Notes: a model not told the origin generated them from the letters alone. A stretch of 64,000 nt of DNA from Listeria farberi (GCF_014229245.1 NZ_JAARZJ010000005.1:1-64000); one strand, 5' to 3'; shown: positions 53,120-62,116, numbered from the stretch's first letter. Program-made: numbers and translations.

Positions 53120-54147
53120 AAAGAAACACTCTCACCTTTTTCTGCCGATTCGTATAAACTTTCAACAATTTTTTGTATTATATAACCTTGTTCCGCTCCA
53201 GCAAGCTCTATTTTTCCAACACCAAGAACACTATCCACAAAAGCTTTCATACTGTTTTCATGTTTATTCTCGTCCAATTGTTCTAACTTCTCTAACAACT
53301 GAAATTCACCTGCATTATCTGTATAAATTTCAGCCGGATATAAACTGCCTCCTGCTAAATCTCCAAAAAAAGCAACATTTAGCATATTTTCCGGTTTAAT
53401 ATGGAGTGCAAAAGAAGTATCAATCTCAATCAATCCGCCATTTTCCAGTTCAATAAAGCCGAATAAAGAATCCTCCACTGTATATTTTTCCGGATCCCAC
53501 GAACCAAATGTCCCCGCACTTTTCTTGGTTCCGATTTTTTGAAAACTTTTTGCCGTTACTTTCTTCACTTTTGGGAAACCAAGGACAAACATCGCTGCGT
53601 CAAGCATGTGAATTCCCATATCAATCAGCGGACCCCCGCCTTGCATTTCTTTATTCGTAAAAGTTCCCCAACCTGGCACGCCAGAACGACGAAGCGCAGT
53701 TGCTTTCACACAATAAATTTCCCCTAAAAGCGCTGAATTTCTCTTCAAAAACTGCGCTTCACTGGAAAAACGATGATGAAAATCATATGCCAAAATCGCA
53801 TCCTTCTCTTTCGCCAGATCCCACATTGCTTTCGCTTCCGCTGCACTCATTGCAGGTGGCTTTTCACACATAACAGCTGCACCATGCGACAGTGACAACA
53901 TCACATTGTCAAAATGGAAGCGATTGGGTGTACAAATACTAACAATATCGATTTTCTCAACCGCAAACATCTCTTCTGCGGTAGCATAATGTTTCTCGAA
54001 GCCATTGTTCACACGGAATGCTTCGCCCCGTTCCATACTTGGATCACAAACAGCTACAAGCTCCAGCTCATTTCTTGTCTTATAATACGCAGCGTGGACT
54101 TTCTCGGCGACTTGTCCAGCTCCTATGATTGCAACTCTTTTCTTCAT
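53116..54147 (-). CDS. Gfo/Idh/MocA dehydrogenase (YcjS-like)
   Basis: 343 residues. Rossmann motif GAGQVAEKVHAAYY (about 9-22); CEKPPAMSAAEAKAMW with the catalytic-region Lys (about 95); C-terminal domain with GGGPLIDMGIHMLDAAMF. In the E. coli cluster YcjS is a glucoside 3-dehydrogenase working with YcjQ and YcjR. The same three enzyme types are adjacent here, so an analogous oxidation-epimerisation-reduction at a sugar carbon is likely. Its stop overlaps the GH65 start by four bases. Confidence 0.88.
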   Translation of the reverse strand: MKKRVAIIGAGQVAEKVHAAYYKTRNELELVAVCDPSMERGEAFRVNNGFEKHYATAEEMFAVEKIDIVSICTPNRFHFDNVMLSLSHGAAVMCEKPPAMSAAEAKAMWDLAKEKDAILAYDFHHRFSSEAQFLKRNSALLGEIYCVKATALRRSGVPGWGTFTNKEMQGGGPLIDMGIHMLDAAMFVLGFPKVKKVTAKSFQKIGTKKSAGTFGSWDPEKYTVEDSLFGFIELENGGLIEIDTSFALHIKPENMLNVAFFGDLAGGSLYPAEIYTDNAGEFQLLEKLEQLDENKHENSMKAFVDSVLGVGKIELAGAEQGYIIQKIVESLYESAEKGESVSL

Positions 54148-54166
54148 ATCCGAAACTCCTTTTAGA

Positions 54167-54198
54167 AAAATCCGTCCGCTTTAATTGGGACGGATTTT
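54167..54198 (-). terminator. Intra-operon hairpin with U-tract
   Basis: An 11-bp perfect stem (AAAATCCGTCC / GGACGGATTTT) then TTTTTC on the minus strand, between the TIM-barrel gene and the Gfo/Idh gene. As it has no promoter after it that I can see, it probably reduces distal expression or protects the upstream transcript. Confidence 0.65.
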
Positions 54199-54203
54199 CT
54201 ATT

Positions 54204-54998
54204 TTAAATTAAACAGCTTTTTAAGTGTTCTAAAGCATCTTTATAAGCTTGTTCTGGATTTTCACTGCGAACACGACATTCAAAAGTTAAAAATCCGTTG
54301 TAACCATTCTTTTTCAGTTGATCAAAACTTGTTTTAAAATCAAGGCTACCGCTTCCTGGTTGATAGCGATGATTATCAGCAACATGAATATGACCAATCG
54401 AATCTTTATACCTCTCAAGTGCAGCAGGAATGCTATCTTCTTCAATATTCATATGATAGAAGTCAGCGATAATTTCTACATTTTCAAGATTATTTTCATC
54501 AATATATTTCTGCGCATCACTTAGCAAATTAATCATATGGTCTTGGTATCTGTTAAGTGGCTCAAGATAAACTTTCGTGTCAGTTTCTCCAGCAATTTTA
54601 TCCAAATAAATTAATGATTCACTTACTGCTTTGAAATCACCAGCTTGACTTCGCGGTGAAACCATTGGCGGAAGACGATAAGTGAACATCCCCCACGCCG
54701 CTGGAACGACAATCCCTTGCCCACCAACTTCTGCTAAAGCTTCTAAAATCGCCTTAATTTCTTCTAAACCGTTCAATCTGCGCTCTTCAATGAAGTCACC
54801 AATCCAGCCGTCATAGCCACCACATGCAGTACTAACAGGTAGCCCCGTTTTTTCGATAGCTTTCTTCACTTCGTCCAAATTTTCAACAAGTAATTTACCA
54901 TCAATTTCAAAACCTTCAAAGCCCATTTCTTTTACATAAGCAAATTTTTCTTCTATATTTTCCGGGAAAAATGCTTGGTTTTGTGTGCCTAATTTCAT
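54204..54998 (-). CDS. Xylose isomerase-like TIM barrel (YcjR-like epimerase)
   Basis: 264 residues, AP endonuclease 2 fold. Putative metal ligands lie at strand ends: Glu in YLEPLNRY (about 143-150), Asp and His in IADFYHMN (about 178-185), His in HIHVADNHRY and Glu in LTFECRV. YcjR of E. coli has this fold, similar length, and epimerises a 3-keto sugar at C4. Encoded between the Zn-dehydrogenase and the Gfo/Idh dehydrogenase, exactly the YcjQ-R-S grouping. Confidence 0.85.
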   Translation of the reverse strand: MKLGTQNQAFFPENIEEKFAYVKEMGFEGFEIDGKLLVENLDEVKKAIEKTGLPVSTACGGYDGWIGDFIEERRLNGLEEIKAILEALAEVGGQGIVVPAAWGMFTYRLPPMVSPRSQAGDFKAVSESLIYLDKIAGETDTKVYLEPLNRYQDHMINLLSDAQKYIDENNLENVEIIADFYHMNIEEDSIPAALERYKDSIGHIHVADNHRYQPGSGSLDFKTSFDQLKKNGYNGFLTFECRVRSENPEQAYKDALEHLKSCLI

Positions 54999-55010
54999 TA
55001 TTATCGCTCC

Positions 55011-56063
55011 TTAAAGGGTAATTCCCATTTTAATACTCAAATCAGGTTGTTGGTCGACATATTTCATGTAACTCTCCGCCGAATCAGCGAATGGAACAAC
55101 TGGATCAATAATATCCGAGCAATCTAAGTAGCCATTCATCAGTAGTTCCCAACAAGTTTCCTCGATACGTTTGCGGTCCCAGCGCGGATAATCCGGGTTT
55201 GGCTCACTAGCCGCACGTGAAAAGACGATTTTTGCATTGTTAAAATGTGCTTCTCGTCCAAGATTAAATCCTTCTGGGAAAGGTTTCGCGAATGCTACAT
55301 AAGAAATCGTTCCACCATAAGCAATACCGCGAAGTGCTGCTTGAAGTGCCGCTGCGTTTCCGCTTGTTTCAATGATAGAATCAGCGCCAAGCTTACCAGT
55401 AAGGCGTTTCACTTCTAAGCCAACATCTGTCGTAATCGGATCAAACGTAGCATCTGCTCCATGTTTTTCAGCGATTTCACGACGATGACTAAGAGGATCG
55501 ACCCCGATAACAACACTTGCGCCCGCTTTTTTCGCTAGTTGAATTGCAATTTGACCAATCGCGCCAAGTCCAACAACGACAACGTAATCCCCAGCACGAA
55601 CATGTGCATCTCTCACGCCACTCATCGCAAATTGAGCCGGATCATAGCACACTGCATTTTTCCAATTAGCTCCTTTTGGCAATTTACGTAATTTATAATT
55701 ATCGACAGCTTTCACAATAACGGTTTCCATAATCGGTCCATACGAACAAACCGTGTCCCCAAGCGCATATTCCGTCACTTTGCTCCCACATTCAACTACT
55801 TCACCAACGACCATGTTGCCTAGCTGAAACTCGCCAAACACAATGCCTCGCGCACTATTTGTTTCACGTGAAACAAATAAGTTCCATTCAGGCGAAAATT
55901 CTTCATCAATAAAAGGACTAATTCCTCTAAAATCAACCACTTCTGTACCATGTTTTGGCGAAGCGAACTCCACTTTAATTTTTACTTCATCTTCTAAAAC
56001 TTCACGATCATGATATTCTACTAATTCCGCCACACGAGGGGCAGTCGCTACTAATTTTTTCAT
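55011..56063 (-). CDS. Medium-chain dehydrogenase (YcjQ-like)
   Basis: 350 residues. The NAD(P)-binding domain has VVVGLGAIGQIAIQLAKKAGA (about 162-182); the substrate domain has GNMVVGEVVECGSKVTEYALGDTV. The typical ICGTD and GHE catalytic-zinc motifs of alcohol dehydrogenases are not seen (SPKHGTE and MVVGE stand at those places), so zinc use is uncertain. It pairs with the YcjR- and YcjS-like genes downstream. parS site 8 lies within the coding region (about residues 63-68). Confidence 0.87.
   Translation of the reverse strand: MKKLVATAPRVAELVEYHDREVLEDEVKIKVEFASPKHGTEVVDFRGISPFIDEEFSPEWNLFVSRETNSARGIVFGEFQLGNMVVGEVVECGSKVTEYALGDTVCSYGPIMETVIVKAVDNYKLRKLPKGANWKNAVCYDPAQFAMSGVRDAHVRAGDYVVVVGLGAIGQIAIQLAKKAGASVVIGVDPLSHRREIAEKHGADATFDPITTDVGLEVKRLTGKLGADSIIETSGNAAALQAALRGIAYGGTISYVAFAKPFPEGFNLGREAHFNNAKIVFSRAASEPNPDYPRWDRKRIEETCWELLMNGYLDCSDIIDPVVPFADSAESYMKYVDQQPDLSIKMGITL
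55860..55875. promoter_or_regulatory. parS site 8, inside the YcjQ-like gene
   Basis: Exact TGTTTCACGTGAAACA, in frame as Val-Ser-Arg-Glu-Thr (FVSRETNSA), the same peptide as in ParB and MnmG. It is the rightmost site seen in the window. Confidence 0.95.
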
Positions 56064-56081
56064 GTTAAATTACTTCCTTTC

Positions 56082-56933
56082 TTATCCTTTAACTCCACCA
56101 TCAGTTAAGTTTCCTTTGATAAATCGTTCTGAAATTGCGTACATAATAACAACTGGTAGCGCCGTTACAAGCGATGCCGCCATCATTCTACCCCAAATAT
56201 AATCTGGTGTACTAAATAGTGTGTTTAAGCCAATTGGTAACGTGAATTTCTCTGAGCTAGATAGGAAAATCGAAGCAAACAGATAATCATTCCAAGCTAC
56301 CATGAAGCAATATACAAATACAGAAACAATACCTGAAATCGCAAGCGGAACGATAATCCGTAAAATAATCTGGAAGCGATTCAACCCATCCATCATTGCT
56401 GCTTCTTCAATATCAGAAGGGATTGTGTCAAAATAACTTTTTAGCATGAATACCGCGGTAGGTAGTGTTTGTACAACCATCGTGATAATTAAAGCTGTTT
56501 CTGTATCATACAATCCCAAACTCGAAATTATTTTGAACAATGGAACGATTAACAAGATTCCAGAGAACATGTAAACCGTATAAAAACTTGCATTAATCGT
56601 CATCCGCCCTTTAAAGCGTAATTTCGACAACGCATAAGCGCCTAAAATTCCCAAAACGACCGCAATTCCCGCCGCAAAAACCGAAACCACCAAGCTATTT
56701 TTAAAATACGTTAAAAACGGAAAAATATCTGGATTAAAAATATCAATATAATGCTGGAATGTAAAATCTTTCGGGAAAAATGTTGGATGCGTAGAAATGG
56801 CTTCTTTGCTGCTCTTAAATGAAGTCATTAACATAATCGCAAAAGGGAACAACGTGATACATAAAAATGCAACCATCGTCACATAAAACGCGATTTTCTT
56901 CGTTCTTTTTGACTTTTTACTACTTACCGCCAT
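56082..56933 (-). CDS. Sugar ABC transporter permease (YcjP/MalG-like)
   Basis: 283 residues with six membrane segments. The EAA loop EEAAMMDGLNRFQIILRIIVPLA (about 187-209) contacts the ATPase. CUT1-family permease. Overlaps the preceding permease gene by 14 bases. No ATPase gene is present in the operon, so a shared MsmX-type ATPase encoded elsewhere probably drives transport, as is usual in Firmicutes. Confidence 0.93.
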   Translation of the reverse strand: MAVSSKKSKRTKKIAFYVTMVAFLCITLFPFAIMLMTSFKSSKEAISTHPTFFPKDFTFQHYIDIFNPDIFPFLTYFKNSLVVSVFAAGIAVVLGILGAYALSKLRFKGRMTINASFYTVYMFSGILLIVPLFKIISSLGLYDTETALIITMVVQTLPTAVFMLKSYFDTIPSDIEEAAMMDGLNRFQIILRIIVPLAISGIVSVFVYCFMVAWNDYLFASIFLSSSEKFTLPIGLNTLFSTPDYIWGRMMAASLVTALPVVIMYAISERFIKGNLTDGGVKG

Positions 56934-57801
56934 TCAAATCCACCCGCTTTCTTGCAAAAATAATCACAACAAAAATAATGACAAATAATATGACAGAAAT
57001 CGCTGCTGCTTTTCCTAAATCATTGAATGCAAATGCTGTTTTATATAAATAAACTCCAAGGATATTTACTTTATTCGTGAGTAAGTATACATCGGTGAAC
57101 ATATAGAACATCCAAATCGCCCGAAGCGTAATAACTGTTGCGAGTACCGGCATAATCGCTGGCAAAGTAACGATTTTGAATTTATCCCAAATGTTCGCTC
57201 CGTCCATATCAGCCGCCTCATAAAGCGACTTATCCACCGTTTGCAAAATCGCCAAAAACGAAATAAATGCATACGGGAAATAACGCCATATCGCAAAAAA
57301 GGTTACTAAAAAGAAACTAGAAACTGGATTATCAAACCATAACGGCGCTTCTTTGAACATATGAAGCACATCTACAGTCATAAAGTTTATCACACCATAA
57401 CCATTATTAAACATATACTTCCATGCAAAAATAAGAGAAATAGATGGTGTTACATAAGACAAGATAATAAGCGACCTAGCCGTTCTTCTAAAGCGGAATT
57501 CGCGGTTAAAAAATATCGCCACAAGTAGTCCCATCCCGGTGCTTCCAACTACTACAAGTGCCGTATAAGCCACTGTAAGACCTAGTGATTTATAAAACTC
57601 TGGATCTTTTAAAATATCTATATAGTTTTGTAAACCAACAAAGACCGATTTAATGTTGGGGTTAAGCGGCATATCTAAAAAACTAATCTGGATATTTGAA
57701 ATCATCGGATATAAAACAAGTGCTGCCAGTAAAACAAAACTTGGCGCAAGTAAAATCATAGCTAACTTAAAGTCGGATCTTTTATATACTTTTGTTTTCA
57801 T
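56920..57801 (-). CDS. Sugar ABC transporter permease (YcjO/MalF-like)
   Basis: 293 residues, six membrane segments, EAA loop YEAADMDGANIWDKFKIVTLPAIMP (about 200-224). CUT1-family partner of the next permease, forming the heterodimeric channel in the membrane. Follows the binding-protein gene after a hairpin. Confidence 0.93.
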   Translation of the reverse strand: MKTKVYKRSDFKLAMILLAPSFVLLAALVLYPMISNIQISFLDMPLNPNIKSVFVGLQNYIDILKDPEFYKSLGLTVAYTALVVVGSTGMGLLVAIFFNREFRFRRTARSLIILSYVTPSISLIFAWKYMFNNGYGVINFMTVDVLHMFKEAPLWFDNPVSSFFLVTFFAIWRYFPYAFISFLAILQTVDKSLYEAADMDGANIWDKFKIVTLPAIMPVLATVITLRAIWMFYMFTDVYLLTNKVNILGVYLYKTAFAFNDLGKAAAISVILFVIIFVVIIFARKRVDLNGGK

Positions 57802-57848
57802 AATGCCTCCTTAAATCAAAAAGCGACGTGCTAAACTGTTAAAAAAGA

Positions 57849-57870
57849 CGGGGAGACTCAACTCTCCCCG
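57849..57870 (-). terminator. Intra-operon terminator after the binding-protein gene
   Basis: An 8-bp GC-rich perfect stem (CGGGGAGA / TCTCCCCG), 6-base loop, TTTTTT on the minus strand. Leaky hairpins at this spot commonly raise binding-protein levels over the permeases. Confidence 0.75.
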
Positions 57871-57878
57871 CTATTTGA

Positions 57879-59171
57879 TTATTTACCTTCTTCAGCTTTC
57901 TTCTGCGCTGCTTTTAAGTCCGCCGAAACATCACCGCCACCAACAGTTACGTTATTAACCATTTGTGCGATAATTCCTGAGCTAGTAATATCTCCCATTT
58001 TTGTAAGATTTTTACCGTCAACAAGCCCGAAAACTTGGATGTCATTGAATGATGCTGCAATTTCATTTGGAAGTTCACCAAATGATTTGATTACTTCATT
58101 TTCTTTATATGCTTTTTGTTCTACTACTTCTTTATTTACTGGTTGCGCACCACCTGGGGACATTAATACCCACGTTGCCATATTTTCTGGCTGCGATAAA
58201 TATTCAACAAATTTCTTCGTTGCTTTCTTTTGCTCATCATCAAGCCCTGCTGAAATAGTTAAACCAGAAACTGTACCATAAACCGCTTTTTCTTTTTCTT
58301 CCGGAATTGCGAATCCAATGTTAGACGGATCGCCTTCTTCATAAACAGAAGGAAGAATATACGTAGAATACATTGCCATTGGAACAGTTCCATTCATAAA
58401 TGCATCTTTAATTTCAGTTACATCATTTGAACCAGGCATTGTATATGCTGAAAGATCTTTATAATATTGAAGCGCTTGTTTCATTTCTGGTGTATCAATC
58501 GTTACATTACCTTTTGCATCTAAAACATTCGCTTTGTTAGAAAGTGCGAATTGAGAAAATGCTTGCTCACTCATTGTGCTTTCTGCTGTTGGAATAGCAA
58601 TCCCATATTTTTTATCTGCTTTATTTGTGAATTTTTTCGCTACTTTTTCAATATCCGCCCAGTTTTTTGGTTCTTCAAAACCAGCATCGGCTAAAGCTTT
58701 TTTGTTATACCAAATACCTTGAACCCAACCGCTTAGTGGTGCAGCGATATAGCTTTTACCATCTTCAGAACGTACTAAGTTTGTTGCTCCTTCGTAGTAG
58801 TTATCCGCTCCAATAGAGTCAATAACTTCTTTCACTGCATCTTGATCAATTAACTCATCTTTATCCATTACTTTGGCAAAATCTTGGCTGACTTCCATGA
58901 TTGCTGGCAATTTACCAGAACGAGCAAGTGTAACTACTTTTGTATTAAAAGCATCTTCTTCAACTGGAATTTGTTTAATCTTGATTGTTGGATTTTTTTT
59001 CTCAAAATCAGCAATTAATTTTTTAATAACATCTAAACGCTCTTTTTCAACGGATGAATGCATAAATTCCACTGTTACTTCCTTACTACTAGACCCTTTT
59101 CCCCCACATGCAGCTAGAACCGCACTTAGAACCAACACAACAACAAGTAATACAAGACTCTTTTTCTTCAT
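57879..59171 (-). CDS. Sugar-binding lipoprotein of the ABC transporter (YcjN-like)
   Basis: 430 residues, extracellular solute-binding family 1. Signal peptide with lipobox LAACGG (Cys about 22) anchors it to the outer face of the membrane. The mature part begins with a Ser-rich linker; AFMNGTVPMAMYSTY and GIWYNKKALADAGFEEPKNW are typical family stretches. It captures the glucoside and delivers it to the two permeases. Start overlaps the phosphorylase stop by four bases (ATGA); GGGAGG upstream. Confidence 0.95.
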   Translation of the reverse strand: MKKKSLVLLVVVLVLSAVLAACGGKGSSSKEVTVEFMHSSVEKERLDVIKKLIADFEKKNPTIKIKQIPVEEDAFNTKVVTLARSGKLPAIMEVSQDFAKVMDKDELIDQDAVKEVIDSIGADNYYEGATNLVRSEDGKSYIAAPLSGWVQGIWYNKKALADAGFEEPKNWADIEKVAKKFTNKADKKYGIAIPTAESTMSEQAFSQFALSNKANVLDAKGNVTIDTPEMKQALQYYKDLSAYTMPGSNDVTEIKDAFMNGTVPMAMYSTYILPSVYEEGDPSNIGFAIPEEKEKAVYGTVSGLTISAGLDDEQKKATKKFVEYLSQPENMATWVLMSPGGAQPVNKEVVEQKAYKENEVIKSFGELPNEIAASFNDIQVFGLVDGKNLTKMGDITSSGIIAQMVNNVTVGGGDVSADLKAAQKKAEEGK

Positions 59172-60871
59172 TTTTGTTCCTCCCTGTAATTTTTGGTTTT
59201 TAGCCAGCAGAATTCATAGCCACTAAGCTTTATGGAATCGCTCCCAGTTACCGTGGAGCCCGTATAAAGATTTGTATAAACACCGCTGTCTAGTGAATAC
59301 TTCACTTCTTTTTCTGATAAATTATGAATCAATATAATCGATTCCGCGCCAGATGATCGCTTAATAACAAACAATTCCGCCGTGGATTCTAAAACTTCCA
59401 TCGGTATTTCTGGATGGAAAAGTGATTCCGCTTTTCGGGTGCTAATTAATTTTGTTAACGCATCATAAGTTTCTTTTCGTAAGGAGCCAGCTTTTTCTAA
59501 CTCAACTGCAATTTCCTCCAAATCATATTTCTTTCTATTAATGGAGCGATTGTGGCCAGTTATTTCTACGCCTGAATAATCATTGCGGCTTCCTAAAATA
59601 CTTTGAATATACACTGCTGGGACGCCTGGGATAGACATTAATACCGCATGAGCCACAAGGAATCTCGCCAGTCTCAAATCATCTGTGTCCGCCTGTTTAC
59701 TTAATGCATCCATGTAAGTCACATTAATCTCATAAGGACTCATAGAACCATCTGGATTTTGCTTATATGAAACGAGCGCGCCTTCTTCCTCCAAATCATT
59801 CACTAACGCCAAAATTTCCGCTTCTGGGATAATGCCGCGTACTGGATTTAATCCAATTCCATCATGTGAGGCAAGGAAATTAAAGAATGTCCGCTTGCCT
59901 TCTGGTAACTCTAAATTCTTCGCCCAATTACTTAAAAACTCCGCATTGCCATGGTGTATCGCATGGAGCACAAGTGGCGGAAGTGGGAATTGATAAACCA
60001 TATGCGCTTCTTTTTCACCATTTCCAAAATAACTGATATTATCAGCATGTGGCACATTAGTTTCCGTTATAATAATTGTCCCCGGTGCTGCAATGTCTAC
60101 TAGGTCTCTAAATAATTTCACGATTTCATGCGTCTCTTCCAAGTGAATCGAGCTTGTTCCCGGCACCTTCCACATAAATCCAACCGCATCAAGTCGCACA
60201 TATTCTGCTCCTTCTTCTAGATAGAACATTAAAACATCAATCATCTTATAAAGCACTTCCGGACAAGCAAAGTTCAAATCAATCTGATCCTCACTAAACG
60301 TCGTCCAAATATAACCCTCTTTACCAGAAGCAAATTGAAATGGCGTAAGCACTGGTGTGGCGCGTGGTCTTGTAACCGAACTAAGGTCAGCATCCGGATC
60401 CATCTCCACAAAGAAGTTCTGAAACTCTTCGTCACCCGCCAAATACCGCTTAAACCAATCACTTTTTGCAGACATATGATTACAAACAAAATCAAACATC
60501 AAGCGCGCCGATTGTTCCATTTCCTTAATATCTGTCCAATCACCAAGCTCCGGATTTACTGCCTTATAATCAATAACCGAAAACCCATCGTCCGATGAAT
60601 AAGGATAGAAAGGTAAGAAATGCACTACTTCAAAAGTCGATTTTAAATAACGATCATACATTTTCTTAAATGTTGGTAACGTTTTTTTGGATTCCTCTTT
60701 AAACTGATCTCCATATGTAATTAAAACAATATCCTTCTCGTCCCATTTATCTTTTCGTACTAACTTTCTTTGTTTCGTTTGGTTTACCCGTTCTTCAATT
60801 CTCGTTGCTAAATTCTCAACCACATCTTCAGAATATAACCGCGAAAGTCGTTTTCTTAAATTCGTCATCAT
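59168..60871 (-). CDS. GH13_18 phosphorylase, probably glucosylglycerate-type (YcjM-like)
   Basis: 567 residues, cytoplasmic. Retaining GH13 catalytic residues: nucleophile Asp228 in YVRLDAVGF, acid/base Glu270 in IITETN, and the HDG of NFLASHDGIGL. Subfamily 18 includes sucrose, sucrose-6-phosphate, glucosylglycerol and glucosylglycerate phosphorylases; annotation as sucrose phosphorylase would be customary. The operon's glycerate kinase and resemblance to the ycj cluster favour glucosylglycerate, giving alpha-glucose-1-P plus glycerate (inference). First gene after a consensus promoter. The second of two adjacent ATGs (60868) is better spaced from AGGAGG. Confidence 0.88.
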   Translation of the reverse strand: MMTNLRKRLSRLYSEDVVENLATRIEERVNQTKQRKLVRKDKWDEKDIVLITYGDQFKEESKKTLPTFKKMYDRYLKSTFEVVHFLPFYPYSSDDGFSVIDYKAVNPELGDWTDIKEMEQSARLMFDFVCNHMSAKSDWFKRYLAGDEEFQNFFVEMDPDADLSSVTRPRATPVLTPFQFASGKEGYIWTTFSEDQIDLNFACPEVLYKMIDVLMFYLEEGAEYVRLDAVGFMWKVPGTSSIHLEETHEIVKLFRDLVDIAAPGTIIITETNVPHADNISYFGNGEKEAHMVYQFPLPPLVLHAIHHGNAEFLSNWAKNLELPEGKRTFFNFLASHDGIGLNPVRGIIPEAEILALVNDLEEEGALVSYKQNPDGSMSPYEINVTYMDALSKQADTDDLRLARFLVAHAVLMSIPGVPAVYIQSILGSRNDYSGVEITGHNRSINRKKYDLEEIAVELEKAGSLRKETYDALTKLISTRKAESLFHPEIPMEVLESTAELFVIKRSSGAESIILIHNLSEKEVKYSLDSGVYTNLYTGSTVTGSDSIKLSGYEFCWLKTKNYREEQK

Positions 60872-60884
60872 TTACCTCCTAACC

Positions 60885-60934
60885 GGGAGCGCTCCCACAA
60901 AAAGAATTATAGTATGGAAAGCGCTTTCTGTCAA
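60885..60934 (-). promoter_or_regulatory. Consensus promoter and two palindromic operators of the ten-gene operon
   Basis: Minus-strand -35 TTGACA (60929-60934) and -10 TATAAT (60906-60911) are both perfect and 17 bases apart. The spacer holds the palindrome GAAAGCGCTTTC (60917-60928), a good cre match. GGGAGCGCTCCC (60885-60896) lies over the transcript start. A consensus promoter needs tight repression: one palindrome is probably bound by CcpA and the other by the divergent LacI-type protein. Confidence 0.75.
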
Positions 60935-61001
60935 ACAGAATTTTAAATGAGTTTTCTAATGTGTTGATAGTATTGGGTTTTTATCTCTCCATTACATCTA
61001 G

Positions 61002-61031
61002 TTGGACATTTAGCGTAAAATTGAGTAATAT
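61002..61031 (+). promoter_or_regulatory. Promoter of the LacI-type regulator gene
   Basis: -35 TTGGAC (61002-61007), 18 bases, -10 TAATAT (61026-61031). About 20 bases later an imperfect palindrome of two CCGG ends (CCGGAACCGATACCGG, about 61050-61065) could be an autoregulatory site. Confidence 0.45.
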
Positions 61032-61090
61032 AAACATGGATGATATTGACCGGAACCGATACCGGAAACAATAGAGAAAGGAAGATTACC

Positions 61091-62116
61091 TTGGCAGCTA
61101 CCATTTATGACATAGCAAAACACGCGGGAGTTTCAAAATCAACGGTATCTAGAGTACTTAACAATCAAGCTAATATTTCCAAAGAATCTAGGCAAAAAGT
61201 ATTAGAAGCGATTGATGAACTCAACTACCAACCAAGCAAACTAGCTCGCGCACTTACTTCTTCTGGCTTTGATGCTATCATGGTTATCTCAAATCGCTCA
61301 ACAACAACTACAGCAGGGAACCCATTTTTTTCCGAAATAATTCAATCCATATCCACTCAAGCTGAGTTGGAAAATTTTGACCTCATCCTTCAGACTGCCA
61401 AAAACAGTGAAGACGAACTCAAAAAATGTCTCTCGAAAATCCAAGAAAAAATGATTAAAGGCATAATTATGTTAAGTTCCCCAGCTGATGAAGATTTTTT
61501 TCATCAATTAGATCCTTATAATATACCTATTGTTGTTACTGGAAAAGTAGAAGGCCATTACAAAAATATTTATTCTGTTGATACAGATAATTTTGGTGAT
61601 AGTTATGCTCTAACTAAACATTTAATCACACAAGGTCATAAAAAAATTGCTTGTATTCACGCACCACTTGATTATCATGTTTCGATTGATCGGCTCGCTG
61701 GATTTCGAAGTTGTCTATTTGATCACAAATTAGATCTTCGTAACGACTGGATTATTGATAGCGGCTATAACATTGAAGACAGCTACAAAGCCGCACTACG
61801 CCTAATGGAAGGTTCGGATAAACCAACCGCCGTTTTCGCAACTGATGATTTAAAAGTCCTTAGTATCTATAAAATGGCCGCGGACAAAAATTTGCAAATT
61901 CCTGCAGATTTTTCCGTTATCGGCTATAATGATAAAGTAGCATCGTCTTTCCTATCACCACCGCTTACTTCTATTGACATTCCTATTAACAAATTAGGAA
62001 AAAAAGCGACTAACTTATTATTCCGCTTAATCCACCAAGATAAAAATGTCCCAAAAACAACCATTATCCAAACCGAAATGATTGAACGTGAATCCATTCA
62101 GAAAATAAACTCCTAA
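61091..62116 (+). CDS. LacI-family regulator of the glucoside operon
   Basis: 341 residues from a TTG start ([25 protein letters not shown]), preceded by GAAAGGAAG about 7 bases away; a longer frame from 61040 adds 17 residues foreign to the family and crosses the possible operator. N-terminal LacI HTH with hinge helix ([11 protein letters not shown]), then a periplasmic-binding-protein-like effector domain with [13 protein letters not shown] and [11 protein letters not shown]. Divergent from the ten-gene operon and its probable repressor. Effector likely a glucoside or phosphorolysis product. Confidence 0.92.
   Translation: MAATIYDIAKHAGVSKSTVSRVLNNQANISKESRQKVLEAIDELNYQPSKLARALTSSGFDAIMVISNRSTTTTAGNPFFSEIIQSISTQAELENFDLILQTAKNSEDELKKCLSKIQEKMIKGIIMLSSPADEDFFHQLDPYNIPIVVTGKVEGHYKNIYSVDTDNFGDSYALTKHLITQGHKKIACIHAPLDYHVSIDRLAGFRSCLFDHKLDLRNDWIIDSGYNIEDSYKAALRLMEGSDKPTAVFATDDLKVLSIYKMAADKNLQIPADFSVIGYNDKVASSFLSPPLTSIDIPINKLGKKATNLLFRLIHQDKNVPKTTIIQTEMIERESIQKINS

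Noticed and set aside
59168-60871. Plain sucrose phosphorylase
   Set aside because: Subfamily membership allows it, but the neighbouring glycerate kinase, GH65 enzyme and YcjQRS-like set fit a glucosylglycerate-type substrate better. Not excluded.
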